Made by a program: the position numbers and the translations under genes
The notes under the pieces: model-generated
Databases searched by the model: none
What the model was told of the DNA's origin: nothing
Seen by the model: the letters and a program-made list of their open reading frames with translations, nothing else
From: Clostridia bacterium
GTDB lineage: Bacteria > Bacillota_A > Clostridia > Christensenellales > Aristaeellaceae
Assembly: GCA_017398245.1 (NCBI GenBank)
Contig: JAFQGN010000205.1
Coordinates: forward strand, 1-7,513
DNA length: 7,513 bases
Direction of reading: 5' to 3'
Shown: positions 1-5,785 of the stretch, piece by piece
How positions within the stretch are numbered: position 1 is the first letter of the stretch
Layout of the letters: each line of letters begins with the position of its first letter

Positions 1-1486
1 ACGGGGTCTCGCCCGCGTTCACGCTCATGATCTCGCCGTCGGGCAGATGGATCAGCGCATCCTTCGCCCAACCCGGCACGCGCAGATAGATCGGGAACTC
101 GGCCGGAGCCTTCGGCGTCACTTCGATGCGCACTGTCTGCTCAAATGGATACGCCGTCTCCACCTTCAGGCGCACGGGCACGCCGCCGGCATGGAAGCGC
201 ACCGTACACGGGGAATAGGACACGACTGCAAGGCCGTCGTCCGCCGTGGCATACCAAAGCGACGCGCAGAACTTGGGCCATGCCTGGTGCATATTCGCCG
301 TGCAGCAGCCAAAGTTCGGCTCAAGGCCGTACAGGTTGGAGGTGGAATCGTTATTGTACCATGCGCGCTGCTCGTCGCTCACGCGCACCTGGTTGGCCTG
401 CTGCAGATACTGGTGCCCCTTCATATCAGCGGTCATGGTGGCGGGCAGCGCGTTGAACGCCAGCTTTTCCAGCATGTCCGGCAGGTTCTGGTCGAACTCG
501 CCAAGGCCGATCAGCGTTTCCATAGAGAACATCGCCTCGGCCACCGCGCACAGCTCGGTGCCCTGGCTGGGGCTGTCGCCGTTGATGTGCTCGTCGCCGG
601 TGAACAGGCCGTAGGCCACGCCGTGGTGCTTCATCAGCTTCTGCCAGCCGGCGCGGAACGCATTCTGCTCCTTGTAGCCGCTCTTGAACATGCTGATCAC
701 GCCCGGCGCCTTGAGCGCCATAGCCAGATTCACCACATGGGTAAGATGATACTGCGTGCTGTAATAGGGCCTTTCGGTGCCGCGCAGCGGGTTTTCTTCG
801 CCCGCGCGGCCATTCTTGAGCCTCTCCCAGGTAAACGCACGGCTCATCGCACGGATGTGCGGGAACGCATGCAGGTGGTTGGTCCAGTCCAGACACTGGT
901 CCTTCAGCTTTCTGCACAGCTCCAGCAGATACTTCTGGCCGGTCAGGTTATACAGCCATTCGGCGGCCAGCATGTTCTCCTGCGCGCGCGCAACGGCCCA
1001 GTCCACCAGCGGCTCGTCTTCGATATTTCGGTATTCAAACTTGAGGTACTTGTCCATAAAGGTGAGCGCGCGCTTGTCGCCGGTTGCAGTGAAATACTGC
1101 ATCATCACCTTCAGAACGATCATGTTCGGCCAGTAATCGCGGTTCTTTTCCGGGCCGAACCAGCCGTCCTCGCGCTGGCTGGCAAAGATCCACTCAATGT
1201 AGCGCATGCACACGCTCTTGAGCTCTTCGTCGTCCAAAGTCCACGCCAGCGGAACAAGGCCGTCCAGATAGTACGGCGCGCGTTCCCAGCCGTCGCCGCT
1301 TCCGCCGCGCCAGGCACAGTCTTCGCCCACGTCTTTCCAGAATTCATGCAGGTGGCCGGTCAGACCGTCCGCAGCCGTCTTCAGCTGCTGTGCAAGCCAG
1401 CCCTCAGGCTTGATCGCGCCCAGCGGAAGGGGAGCGAGCTGGTTGGGCGGCAGGGGAGATCTGTTGAAAATCGCCTTTCCGATCAT
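1..1486 (-). CDS. GH127-family beta-L-arabinofuranosidase, C-terminus cut off by window edge
   Basis: The reading frame stays open for 495 codons from ATG at 1486 to the window edge, so the C-terminus is missing. The characterised GH127 enzyme HypBA1 has about 658 residues, so roughly a quarter is probably absent. The protein reads as the DUF1680/GH127 (alpha/alpha)6-barrel family, which removes non-reducing-end beta-L-arabinofuranose from plant glycans and glycoproteins. Family landmarks are visible: GDEHING near residues 297-303 with Glu299, matching the proposed acid/base; QGTELC at 308-313 with Glu311 and Cys313; and FGCCTANMHQ at 392-401 with Cys394 and Cys395. Glu-x-Cys plus Cys-Cys matches the zinc-binding set of HypBA1, in which the first cysteine of the pair is the nucleophile. 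No signal peptide is apparent, so a cytoplasmic role on imported oligosaccharides is likely. The start overlaps the stop of the upstream methyltransferase gene by four bases. GH146 or another DUF1680 subfamily is possible; exact substrate is inferred. Confidence 0.9.
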   Translation of the reverse strand, partial: MIGKAIFNRSPLPPNQLAPLPLGAIKPEGWLAQQLKTAADGLTGHLHEFWKDVGEDCAWRGGSGDGWERAPYYLDGLVPLAWTLDDEELKSVCMRYIEWIFASQREDGWFGPEKNRDYWPNMIVLKVMMQYFTATGDKRALTFMDKYLKFEYRNIEDEPLVDWAVARAQENMLAAEWLYNLTGQKYLLELCRKLKDQCLDWTNHLHAFPHIRAMSRAFTWERLKNGRAGEENPLRGTERPYYSTQYHLTHVVNLAMALKAPGVISMFKSGYKEQNAFRAGWQKLMKHHGVAYGLFTGDEHINGDSPSQGTELCAVAEAMFSMETLIGLGEFDQNLPDMLEKLAFNALPATMTADMKGHQYLQQANQVRVSDEQRAWYNNDSTSNLYGLEPNFGCCTANMHQAWPKFCASLWYATADDGLAVVSYSPCTVRFHAGGVPVRLKVETAYPFEQTVRIEVTPKAPAEFPIYLRVPGWAKDALIHLPDGEIMSVNAGETP

Positions 1487-2634
1487 GAACGTTTACCTCC
1501 GTTTCGATTTGCAAGGTTTTGACAGGTGAAAATCATAAATTCGCAGGGGATACGGCCGTTGAACAGCCTTGTGCGCTTGTCGGCCTTTCTGCCGAACGCA
1601 TCCTCAAAGCCCTTTTCGCTCGTGATCGCGCACACCGTCCAGCCCGGGTTGTTGAACCAGATCTTGCCCAGATATTCCGCTGCCTTCAGCGCCATCTGCC
1701 TGTCGCCCAGGCGCTCGCCGTACGGCGGATTGGTCACGATCACGCCCTTTTCGCAGGGCAGCACAAGATCCTTTGCGTCAAAGCGGTTCAGCCGCACTTT
1801 TCCGGCCAGCTCCGCCTGCACAAGGTGCTTCTTTGCAAGGAGCAGCGGCTCCTGGTCGATATCGCTCGCGCAGATGATCGGCTCATCCGCTGCGGCTTCG
1901 GCAGCAAACGCAGCCGCTTCCTCGCGCACGCGGGCGATCTCGTCTTTGCGCAGCATGCTCCACTGCTCCATGGCGAAGGTGCGCATCATGCCCGGCGCAC
2001 GGCCGTAGGCCATCAGCGCAGCCTCGATCGCAATGGTGCCCGTGCCGCACATCGGGTCGCAGAAGGCGATGCCCGGGTGCCATGGGCTGATGGAAAGCAG
2101 AGACGCCGCCAGCGTTTCGCGCAGAGGGGCTTCGCCGTTCCACGTGCGGTAGCCGCGCTTGTTCAGCGCATCGCCGGAAGAATCCAGGCAGATCAGCACC
2201 TGATCGCGCCGGATGGATACGTCCACCTGATAGACCGCGCCGGTCTCGGGCATCCATTCGCAGCGGTAAGCCCTCGAAAGCCTGCCTGCGATCGCCTTTT
2301 TCACAATCGCCTGACAGTCGCTCGGGCTCATGATCTGCGAACGGGCGCACTGTGCGCGCACGGGGAACTTTGCGTCCTTCGGCAGCCATTTTTCCCAGGG
2401 CGTATTTCCGGCCAGCTGAAACAGGTCTTCAAACGTCTTCGCTTCGCCCTGCGCGCAGACCATCAGCACCCTGTCCGCGCAACGCAAAAGCAGATTCGCC
2501 TTCAGGCCGTCCTTTGCGTCGCCTTCAAAGCGCACCCCGCCGATATCCTGCGGCGTCGCGTTCAGTCCCATTTTGCGCAGCTCTCTGTAGGCCGGTCCTT
2601 CCAGACCGAACGCCGTGCTTGCGATCCACTCCAT
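1483..2634 (-). CDS. THUMP-domain class I SAM-dependent RNA methyltransferase (YpsC/RlmL-like)
   Basis: This 383-residue protein resembles the N2-guanine methyltransferase family that includes Bacillus YpsC and the N-terminal half of E. coli RlmL, which makes m2G2445 in 23S rRNA. The N-terminus (IASTAFGLEGPAYREL, residues 4-19) and the region to about 150 fit the ferredoxin-like plus THUMP RNA-binding part. LNKRGYR at 157-163 is a family hallmark joining THUMP to the Rossmann fold. SAM motif I is DPMCGTGT at 193-200, an acidic ASDID follows at 256-260, and the catalytic motif IV is NPPY at 302-305. Length matches the single-domain Firmicute proteins rather than the fused E. coli enzyme. The start at 2634 has GGAGG 13 bases upstream (2652-2648), which is long spacing, but no other in-frame start lies between. 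It is the first gene of an operon with the GH127 gene. The family call is firm; the exact modified base is inferred. Confidence 0.92.
   Translation of the reverse strand: MEWIASTAFGLEGPAYRELRKMGLNATPQDIGGVRFEGDAKDGLKANLLLRCADRVLMVCAQGEAKTFEDLFQLAGNTPWEKWLPKDAKFPVRAQCARSQIMSPSDCQAIVKKAIAGRLSRAYRCEWMPETGAVYQVDVSIRRDQVLICLDSSGDALNKRGYRTWNGEAPLRETLAASLLSISPWHPGIAFCDPMCGTGTIAIEAALMAYGRAPGMMRTFAMEQWSMLRKDEIARVREEAAAFAAEAAADEPIICASDIDQEPLLLAKKHLVQAELAGKVRLNRFDAKDLVLPCEKGVIVTNPPYGERLGDRQMALKAAEYLGKIWFNNPGWTVCAITSEKGFEDAFGRKADKRTRLFNGRIPCEFMIFTCQNLANRNGGKRS
1496..1500 (-). promoter_or_regulatory. Shine-Dalgarno site of the GH127 gene, inside the upstream gene
   Basis: GGAGG (minus strand, 1500 to 1496) lies nine bases before ATG 1486, within the last codons of the methyltransferase gene. 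The stop and start overlap as ATGA at 1486-1483. A full-strength site plus the overlap fixes this start and implies translational coupling. Confidence 0.8.
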
Positions 2635-2672
2635 ATTGGCCCATACGCCTCCGTATTTCTCAGTTTCGTTTC

Positions 2673-2702
2673 ATTATATGGCATATACCGGCCTTCTGTC
2701 GA
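2673..2702 (-). promoter_or_regulatory. Sigma-A-type promoter for the methyltransferase-GH127 operon
   Basis: On the minus strand, TCGACA (2702-2697, five of six matches to TTGACA) is followed after 18 bases by a perfect TATAAT (2678-2673). Transcription would start near 2666, giving a 5' leader of about 30 bases that carries the GGAGG at 2652-2648. Confidence 0.6.
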
Positions 2703-2719
2703 GCAACGATAGGTTAATA

Positions 2720-2734
2720 TGTGTTCTCTACACA
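2720..2734. repeat. Small inverted repeat between the divergent promoters
   Basis: TGTGT and ACACA arms flank five bases (TCTCT). The element lies between the two divergent -35 boxes, upstream of both promoters. It could be an operator, but an arm of five bases may occur by chance. Confidence 0.2.
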
Positions 2735-2743
2735 AAAATAATG

Positions 2744-2772
2744 TTGACGGAACCGCCTGCAGGTAGTATAGT
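2744..2772 (+). promoter_or_regulatory. Sigma-A-type promoter for the structured leader and mutS2
   Basis: TTGACG (2744-2749) and TATAGT (2767-2772) each match the consensus in five of six bases, with the optimal 17-base spacer. The expected start is near 2779, about 284 bases ahead of the mutS2 start codon. Everything between is therefore transcribed leader unless the terminators act. Confidence 0.65.
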
Positions 2773-2778
2773 ATATCC

Positions 2779-2916
2779 ATCACAAGCAAAGGATGGGCCG
2801 CATGGCCCTCAGGGTTTGGATGTCGGTCAAAGCCTAAAGGAAACGCATCGCTGAACAAAGTTCGGCGCAGCCGGTGAACAGAATTGTTCCCCGGTCTGGT
2901 TAGCGTTTCCTTTTTT
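2779..2916 (+). ncRNA. Structured small RNA or mutS2 leader, family not recognised
   Basis: Downstream of a good promoter, this stretch folds by eye into consecutive helices ending in a U-tract. These are GGGCC/GGCCC (2795-2799 with 2804-2808, loop GCAT), an eight-pair stem with one mismatch (2811-2818 with 2828-2835), and a three-way junction. The junction is closed by AAAGGAAACGC (2836-2846) pairing with GCGTTTCCTTT (2903-2913). It encloses one hairpin at 2849-2867 (loop AAA) and another at 2868-2898 (loop GAAT), and is followed by a run of T. I compared it from memory with T-box, c-di-GMP I and II, ykkC, ZTP, fluoride, glutamine, SRP and 6S RNAs and it fits none. It could be a free small RNA of about 138 bases or an attenuator leader of mutS2. 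The pairing is seen; the function is inferred. Confidence 0.45.
2836..2916 (+). terminator. Intrinsic terminator built on a three-way junction
   Basis: An 11-pair closing stem (2836-2846 with 2903-2913) encloses two hairpins and its 3' arm runs into T2911-T2916. Such a long branched element is unusual for a terminator. The 3' arm can also pair with an identical GGAAACGC at 2953-2960. Confidence 0.5.
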
Positions 2917-2969
2917 GCGCCTTTTGCGCGCAGCAGGGCTTCGGCGGCATCCGGAAACGCATCTTTTTC

Positions 2970-2999
2970 AAGGCGTCCGGATTGTTCCGGGCGCCTTTT
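2970..2999 (+). terminator. Second intrinsic terminator ahead of mutS2
   Basis: AAGGCGTCCGGA (2970-2981) pairs completely with TCCGGGCGCCTT (2986-2997), one pair being G-U, around a TTGT loop. T2996-T2999 follow. It stands 63 bases before the mutS2 ATG on the same strand, so mutS2 expression would require readthrough, antitermination or a promoter I did not find. Confidence 0.65.
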
Positions 3000-3062
3000 C
3001 TGTACCCGTTTGCCGGCCGAAGACGGTCATGCGGGCCGAATTTATCGGAGGAGTGAAAAAAA

Positions 3063-5036
3063 ATGCATACACCGTCCGCCATTGCGCTGGAATACCCGAA
3101 GATCCTTGAAATGCTTGCCAATGAAACGACCTGTGCCGAAGCAAAGGCGCGCTGCCTTGCGCTCGAACCCTGCACAAACGCCACCCTTTGCGCTGAAGCC
3201 ATGCGCGAAACCGGCGACGCGCGAAAAATGATCGAAGCCGAGGGACTTCCGCCGCTGGCCATGATGGAAGGGCTGGAAGAAGCCGTGCGCCTTGCCGAAA
3301 TGGAGGGCCTGCTCACGCCGGAACAGCTCTCGTCCGTGGCTATGTTCGCCTCCACCTGCCGCAGAATGGCCAATTATCTCAAAAAATGCGAGCTTCTGCG
3401 CGTGGAACTGAGCCTGAACGGGCGCGCGTTTCTGCCTTTGGAGGATATCGAGCTGGAGATCGACGAGGCCATCCGCGGCGATACCGTCGCCGACAGCGCC
3501 TCAAACACCCTGCGAGATGTGCGCCGCAAGATCGAAATCAGCGCCGAACAGATCCGCACTCGCCTTGCCAATATGCTTCGCAACCACGCCGAATGGTTTT
3601 CCGACGGCTACGTCGCCATTCGCGGGGGAAGGCAGACCCTGCCGGTGAAAACGACCTGCCGCATGCATGTGCCCGGCAGCGTTGTGGATCGCTCCGCTTC
3701 GGGTTCGACTTTGTTCATAGAACCGACTTCGGTCGCAGAAAAGCAAAACGAGCTGGATCTGCTGCGCCTGCAGGAGGAAAACGAGGTGCGCAAGGTGCTC
3801 TATGCGCTCTCTTCCATGGCAGCCGATGCAGCCCCCGCGATTCGCGCAAACATGAAGCTGATGGTTCGGCTGGATTTCGCCTTCGCCAAAGCGCGCCTGT
3901 CGATCAAAATGAACGCACGCGAACCGGAAACCACTATGGATCGCCGCATTGCCATCATAAACGGCAGACATCCTCTATTAGAACAGACCAAAGTCGTTCC
4001 TCTGAACTACGATAGTGGTATAAAACCGACCAAAGACTGTAATGGTCGGATGCGCGGCGTTATCGTTACCGGGCCGAATACCGGCGGCAAAACCGTCGCG
4101 CTTAAAACCATCGGCTTGATGTGCATGATGGCTCAAAGCGGCCTGCATGTCCCCTGCGGAGAAGGCACGGTGCTCCCGCTTGTAAATCTTGTACTTTGCG
4201 ATATCGGCGACGGCCAGAGCATCAGCGAGAATCTTTCCACCTTTTCTGCGCATATGACGCGCGTTCTGGAGATCCTGCGCACCGCAACGCAGGAAAGCCT
4301 TGTTCTGCTTGATGAACTGGGCAGCGGTACAGACCCGGCAGAGGGCATGGGCCTCGCCGTAGCGATCCTCGATGAGCTGGTCGCGCGCGGCTGCCTGTTC
4401 ACCGTCACCACGCACTATCCCGAAATCAAGGAGTATGCGCGGCAGACCGAAGGCGTGATCAACGCGCGCATGGCGTTCGATCCGGTCACGCTCTCGCCGC
4501 TGTACACCATGGAGATCGGCGAAGCAGGAGAAAGCTGTGCGATCCATATCGCACGCTGGTTGGGGTTCTCCGAATCGCTTCTGGAGCGTGCAGAACGGGC
4601 CGCATATGGCAAAAACAGACCAAAGCCGGAAATAATATTTAATAACAGACCAAAGTCTTCGAACGATTTTGTGTTACTTGGAGGATCGCCCAAGCTCAGC
4701 CGCTACGATGCGCCAAAACAGCCACCTCAGGGCGCGCAGAAATACGGCCTTGGAGACAGCGTAAAGGTGTATCCCGAGGGGAAGATCGGTATTATAGCCG
4801 GGAAACCGGATGAAAAAGGCATGCTCCCGGTTCATATGCGGGGCAAAAAGCGAGAAGTTTCGTACAAAAGGCTGAAGCTGATTGCTAAAGCCGAACAGAT
4901 GTACCCGGAGGATTACGATTTTTCCATCGTGTTCGATTCCGTTGCAAATCGAAAGGCAGCGCATACGATTTCGCGCAAGCATGAACCGACCGCAGTCGTT
5001 ATATTAAAAGAAGGCAGCGACAGCAAAACCGACTGA
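3063..5036 (+). CDS. mutS2: MutS2-family ATPase lacking the Smr domain
   Basis: The protein has 657 residues against about 780 for typical MutS2. Residues 1-300 form the lever/core region, opening with the family-like SAIALEYPKILEML. The ATPase follows: Walker A GPNTGGKT at 337-344, STFSAHM at 392-398, Walker B LVLLDE at 413-418 with Asp417-Glu418, and the TTH switch at 449-451. All key ATPase residues are present. Instead of the coiled coil there is a short polar linker (about 515-560). A KOW-like domain follows (560-608, GDSVKVYPEGKIG), then a short tail. The Smr nuclease domain is absent. MutS2 proteins act on stalled, collided ribosomes or on recombination intermediates; without Smr this one should not cleave by the usual route. 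GGAGGAG at 3047-3053 sits nine bases before ATG and fixes the start. Local AT-rich patches (about 3970-4050 and 4611-4690) differ in codon use from the rest. A MutS2-like paralogue rather than the housekeeping MutS2 is likely. Confidence 0.88.
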   Translation: MHTPSAIALEYPKILEMLANETTCAEAKARCLALEPCTNATLCAEAMRETGDARKMIEAEGLPPLAMMEGLEEAVRLAEMEGLLTPEQLSSVAMFASTCRRMANYLKKCELLRVELSLNGRAFLPLEDIELEIDEAIRGDTVADSASNTLRDVRRKIEISAEQIRTRLANMLRNHAEWFSDGYVAIRGGRQTLPVKTTCRMHVPGSVVDRSASGSTLFIEPTSVAEKQNELDLLRLQEENEVRKVLYALSSMAADAAPAIRANMKLMVRLDFAFAKARLSIKMNAREPETTMDRRIAIINGRHPLLEQTKVVPLNYDSGIKPTKDCNGRMRGVIVTGPNTGGKTVALKTIGLMCMMAQSGLHVPCGEGTVLPLVNLVLCDIGDGQSISENLSTFSAHMTRVLEILRTATQESLVLLDELGSGTDPAEGMGLAVAILDELVARGCLFTVTTHYPEIKEYARQTEGVINARMAFDPVTLSPLYTMEIGEAGESCAIHIARWLGFSESLLERAERAAYGKNRPKPEIIFNNRPKSSNDFVLLGGSPKLSRYDAPKQPPQGAQKYGLGDSVKVYPEGKIGIIAGKPDEKGMLPVHMRGKKREVSYKRLKLIAKAEQMYPEDYDFSIVFDSVANRKAAHTISRKHEPTAVVILKEGSDSKTD

Positions 5037-5039
5037 AGT

Positions 5040-5074
5040 ATGAAAAGAGAGCGTTTTCCACGCTCTCTTTTCAT
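5040..5074 (+). terminator. Intrinsic terminator of mutS2
   Basis: ATGAAAAGAGAGCG (5040-5053) is perfectly complementary to CGCTCTCTTTTCAT (5061-5074) around a seven-base loop. The T-rich stretch lies in the 3' arm, so strength is uncertain. It starts four bases after the stop codon. Confidence 0.75.
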
Positions 5075-5159
5075 CGAGCCCGATTCTGCTTCCGACCGAA
5101 AGGCTGCGAATACGATCCCGCGCGAACATGAACCGACCACAGTCGTTATATTGCGATAA
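5040..5159 (+). pseudogene. Diverged in-frame copy of the MutS2 C-terminal tail
   Basis: After the mutS2 stop at 5034-5036, the same frame has ATG at 5040 and runs 39 codons to TAA at 5157-5159. From 5073 on it matches the MutS2 tail: about 22 of the 36 last residues are identical, with RKAA, HEPT and VVIL shared. The copy stops early because the GAA codon at parent position 5010 is TAA here; past that stop the frame still reads SKTD and ends in TGA at 5181, exactly like the parent. There is no good Shine-Dalgarno site, but reinitiation from the stop three bases upstream is conceivable. The first part overlaps the terminator stem. Most likely this is a relic of duplication or unequal recombination rather than an expressed peptide. 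Confidence 0.6.
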
Positions 5160-5186
5160 AGCAAAAACAGTAAAACCGACTGAAGT

Positions 5187-5223
5187 AAAAAAACGAGAGC
5201 GCTTGCTGCGCTCTCGTTTTTTT
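5187..5223. terminator. Bidirectional intrinsic terminator between convergent units
   Basis: AAAAAAACGAGAGCGC (5187-5202) pairs perfectly with GCGCTCTCGTTTTTTT (5208-5223) around TTGCT. A-tract and T-tract flank the GC core, so it can work on both strands. It closes the mutS2 side and also the acetyltransferase operon, whose stop codon is at 5227-5225. Confidence 0.9.
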
Positions 5224-5224
5224 A

Positions 5225-5770
5225 TCATACGAAGTTCGAAAAATATTCTTCGGAAGTCAACCCGTACAGGATCTCGTCGTAAAATTTCCCTCCTGCAAAA
5301 ATCGTCTTGCGCCTGCGCCCTTCATACACAAGGCCGATGCGACGGCACATTGCATTGGAAGCTTCATTGTAGGAATATACGCTCGCATTGAACTTTTCAC
5401 AGCGCATTTCCTCAAAGTAGAAGCGAAGAATGACGCGCAGAGCATCGCTTGCATAGCCGCAGCGTTGAAACGCGGGCAAAATGCACATTCCACAGGTGAA
5501 AACGCCCATGCGGCTATCCTCCAGAGAAGGGGTTGCAAGCCCGACAGCCTCGCCCTCCAGGTTTTCGATTACCAGAAAAGGGCTCGTTTCGCCGTTGCCT
5601 TTTGCAGCCTGCTCAACAGCGAACGCATCGCAGGAAGCCCGGGAAGCAGGCACTTTGATCTCTGCCTCGTTGCGCTGGATCTCCTGCGTGCGCAAAATTT
5701 CATAAAACAGACCGCCGTCGCTTTCTTCCATGGCCCGCAGGACAACTTTTTTTCCTTGCCAGAAATTCAT
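5225..5770 (-). CDS. GNAT-family N-acetyltransferase (RimJ/RimL-like)
   Basis: This complete 181-residue protein should transfer acetyl from acetyl-CoA to an amine on a small molecule or a protein N-terminus. It begins with the usual beta strand (KKVVLRAMEESD, residues 7-18). Motif A is at about 94-112, with QRCGYA at 102-107 as the pyrophosphate-binding loop. Its C-terminal half carries SYNEASNAMCRRIGLVYEG (133-151), followed by KTIFAGGKFYDEILYGL (155-171), the pattern of RimJ/RimL-type enzymes. GGAGG (5780-5776) five bases before ATG sets the start. It follows the upstream gene by 15 bases and is the last gene of that operon, with a strong terminator immediately after the stop. The substrate cannot be read from the sequence. 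Close spacing suggests co-expression with the unknown protein upstream but not a shared reaction. Confidence 0.9.
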   Translation of the reverse strand: MNFWQGKKVVLRAMEESDGGLFYEILRTQEIQRNEAEIKVPASRASCDAFAVEQAAKGNGETSPFLVIENLEGEAVGLATPSLEDSRMGVFTCGMCILPAFQRCGYASDALRVILRFYFEEMRCEKFNASVYSYNEASNAMCRRIGLVYEGRRRKTIFAGGKFYDEILYGLTSEEYFSNFV

Positions 5771-5785
5771 AGTTGCCTCCGTTTT

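Larger units (their letters stand above)
3982..5185 (+). repeat. Eight copies of the 12-base motif AACMGACYRMAG in and after mutS2
   Basis: AACAGACCAAAG is exact at 3982-3993, 4614-4625 and 4644-4655. Near copies are at 4024-4035, 4984-4995, 5027-5038, 5131-5142 and 5174-5185. The last two are duplicates of the preceding pair. Copies are read in different frames (EQTK versus NRPK), so a shared protein motif does not explain them. The copies at 3982 and 4644 share 14 bases. Confidence 0.6.
4921..5187 (+). repeat. Tandem duplication of the mutS2 3' end, 147-base offset
   Basis: 4921-5040 aligns without gaps to 5068-5187, with 94 of 120 bases identical by hand count. The longest shared run is AAAACCGACTGAAGTA. 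The offset of 147 is a multiple of three, so the frame is kept. Each copy is followed by its own intrinsic terminator. Confidence 0.85.

Noticed and set aside
47..1522. Long plus-strand open frame of 491 codons opposite the GH127 gene
   Set aside because: It is antisense to a clear GH127 protein, shows no recognisable domain, and is rich in His, Arg and Ala, as expected when GC-rich codons are read on the other strand.
1519..2712. Plus-strand open frame of 397 codons opposite the methyltransferase gene
   Set aside because: It is antisense to a gene with intact SAM and NPPY motifs; no family features and no supporting ribosome site were seen.
2779..2916. Known riboswitch or housekeeping RNA (T-box, c-di-GMP I/II, ykkC, ZTP, fluoride, glutamine, SRP, 6S)
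   Set aside because: None of the conserved core sequences I recall for these classes is present. An Infernal search against Rfam would settle this.
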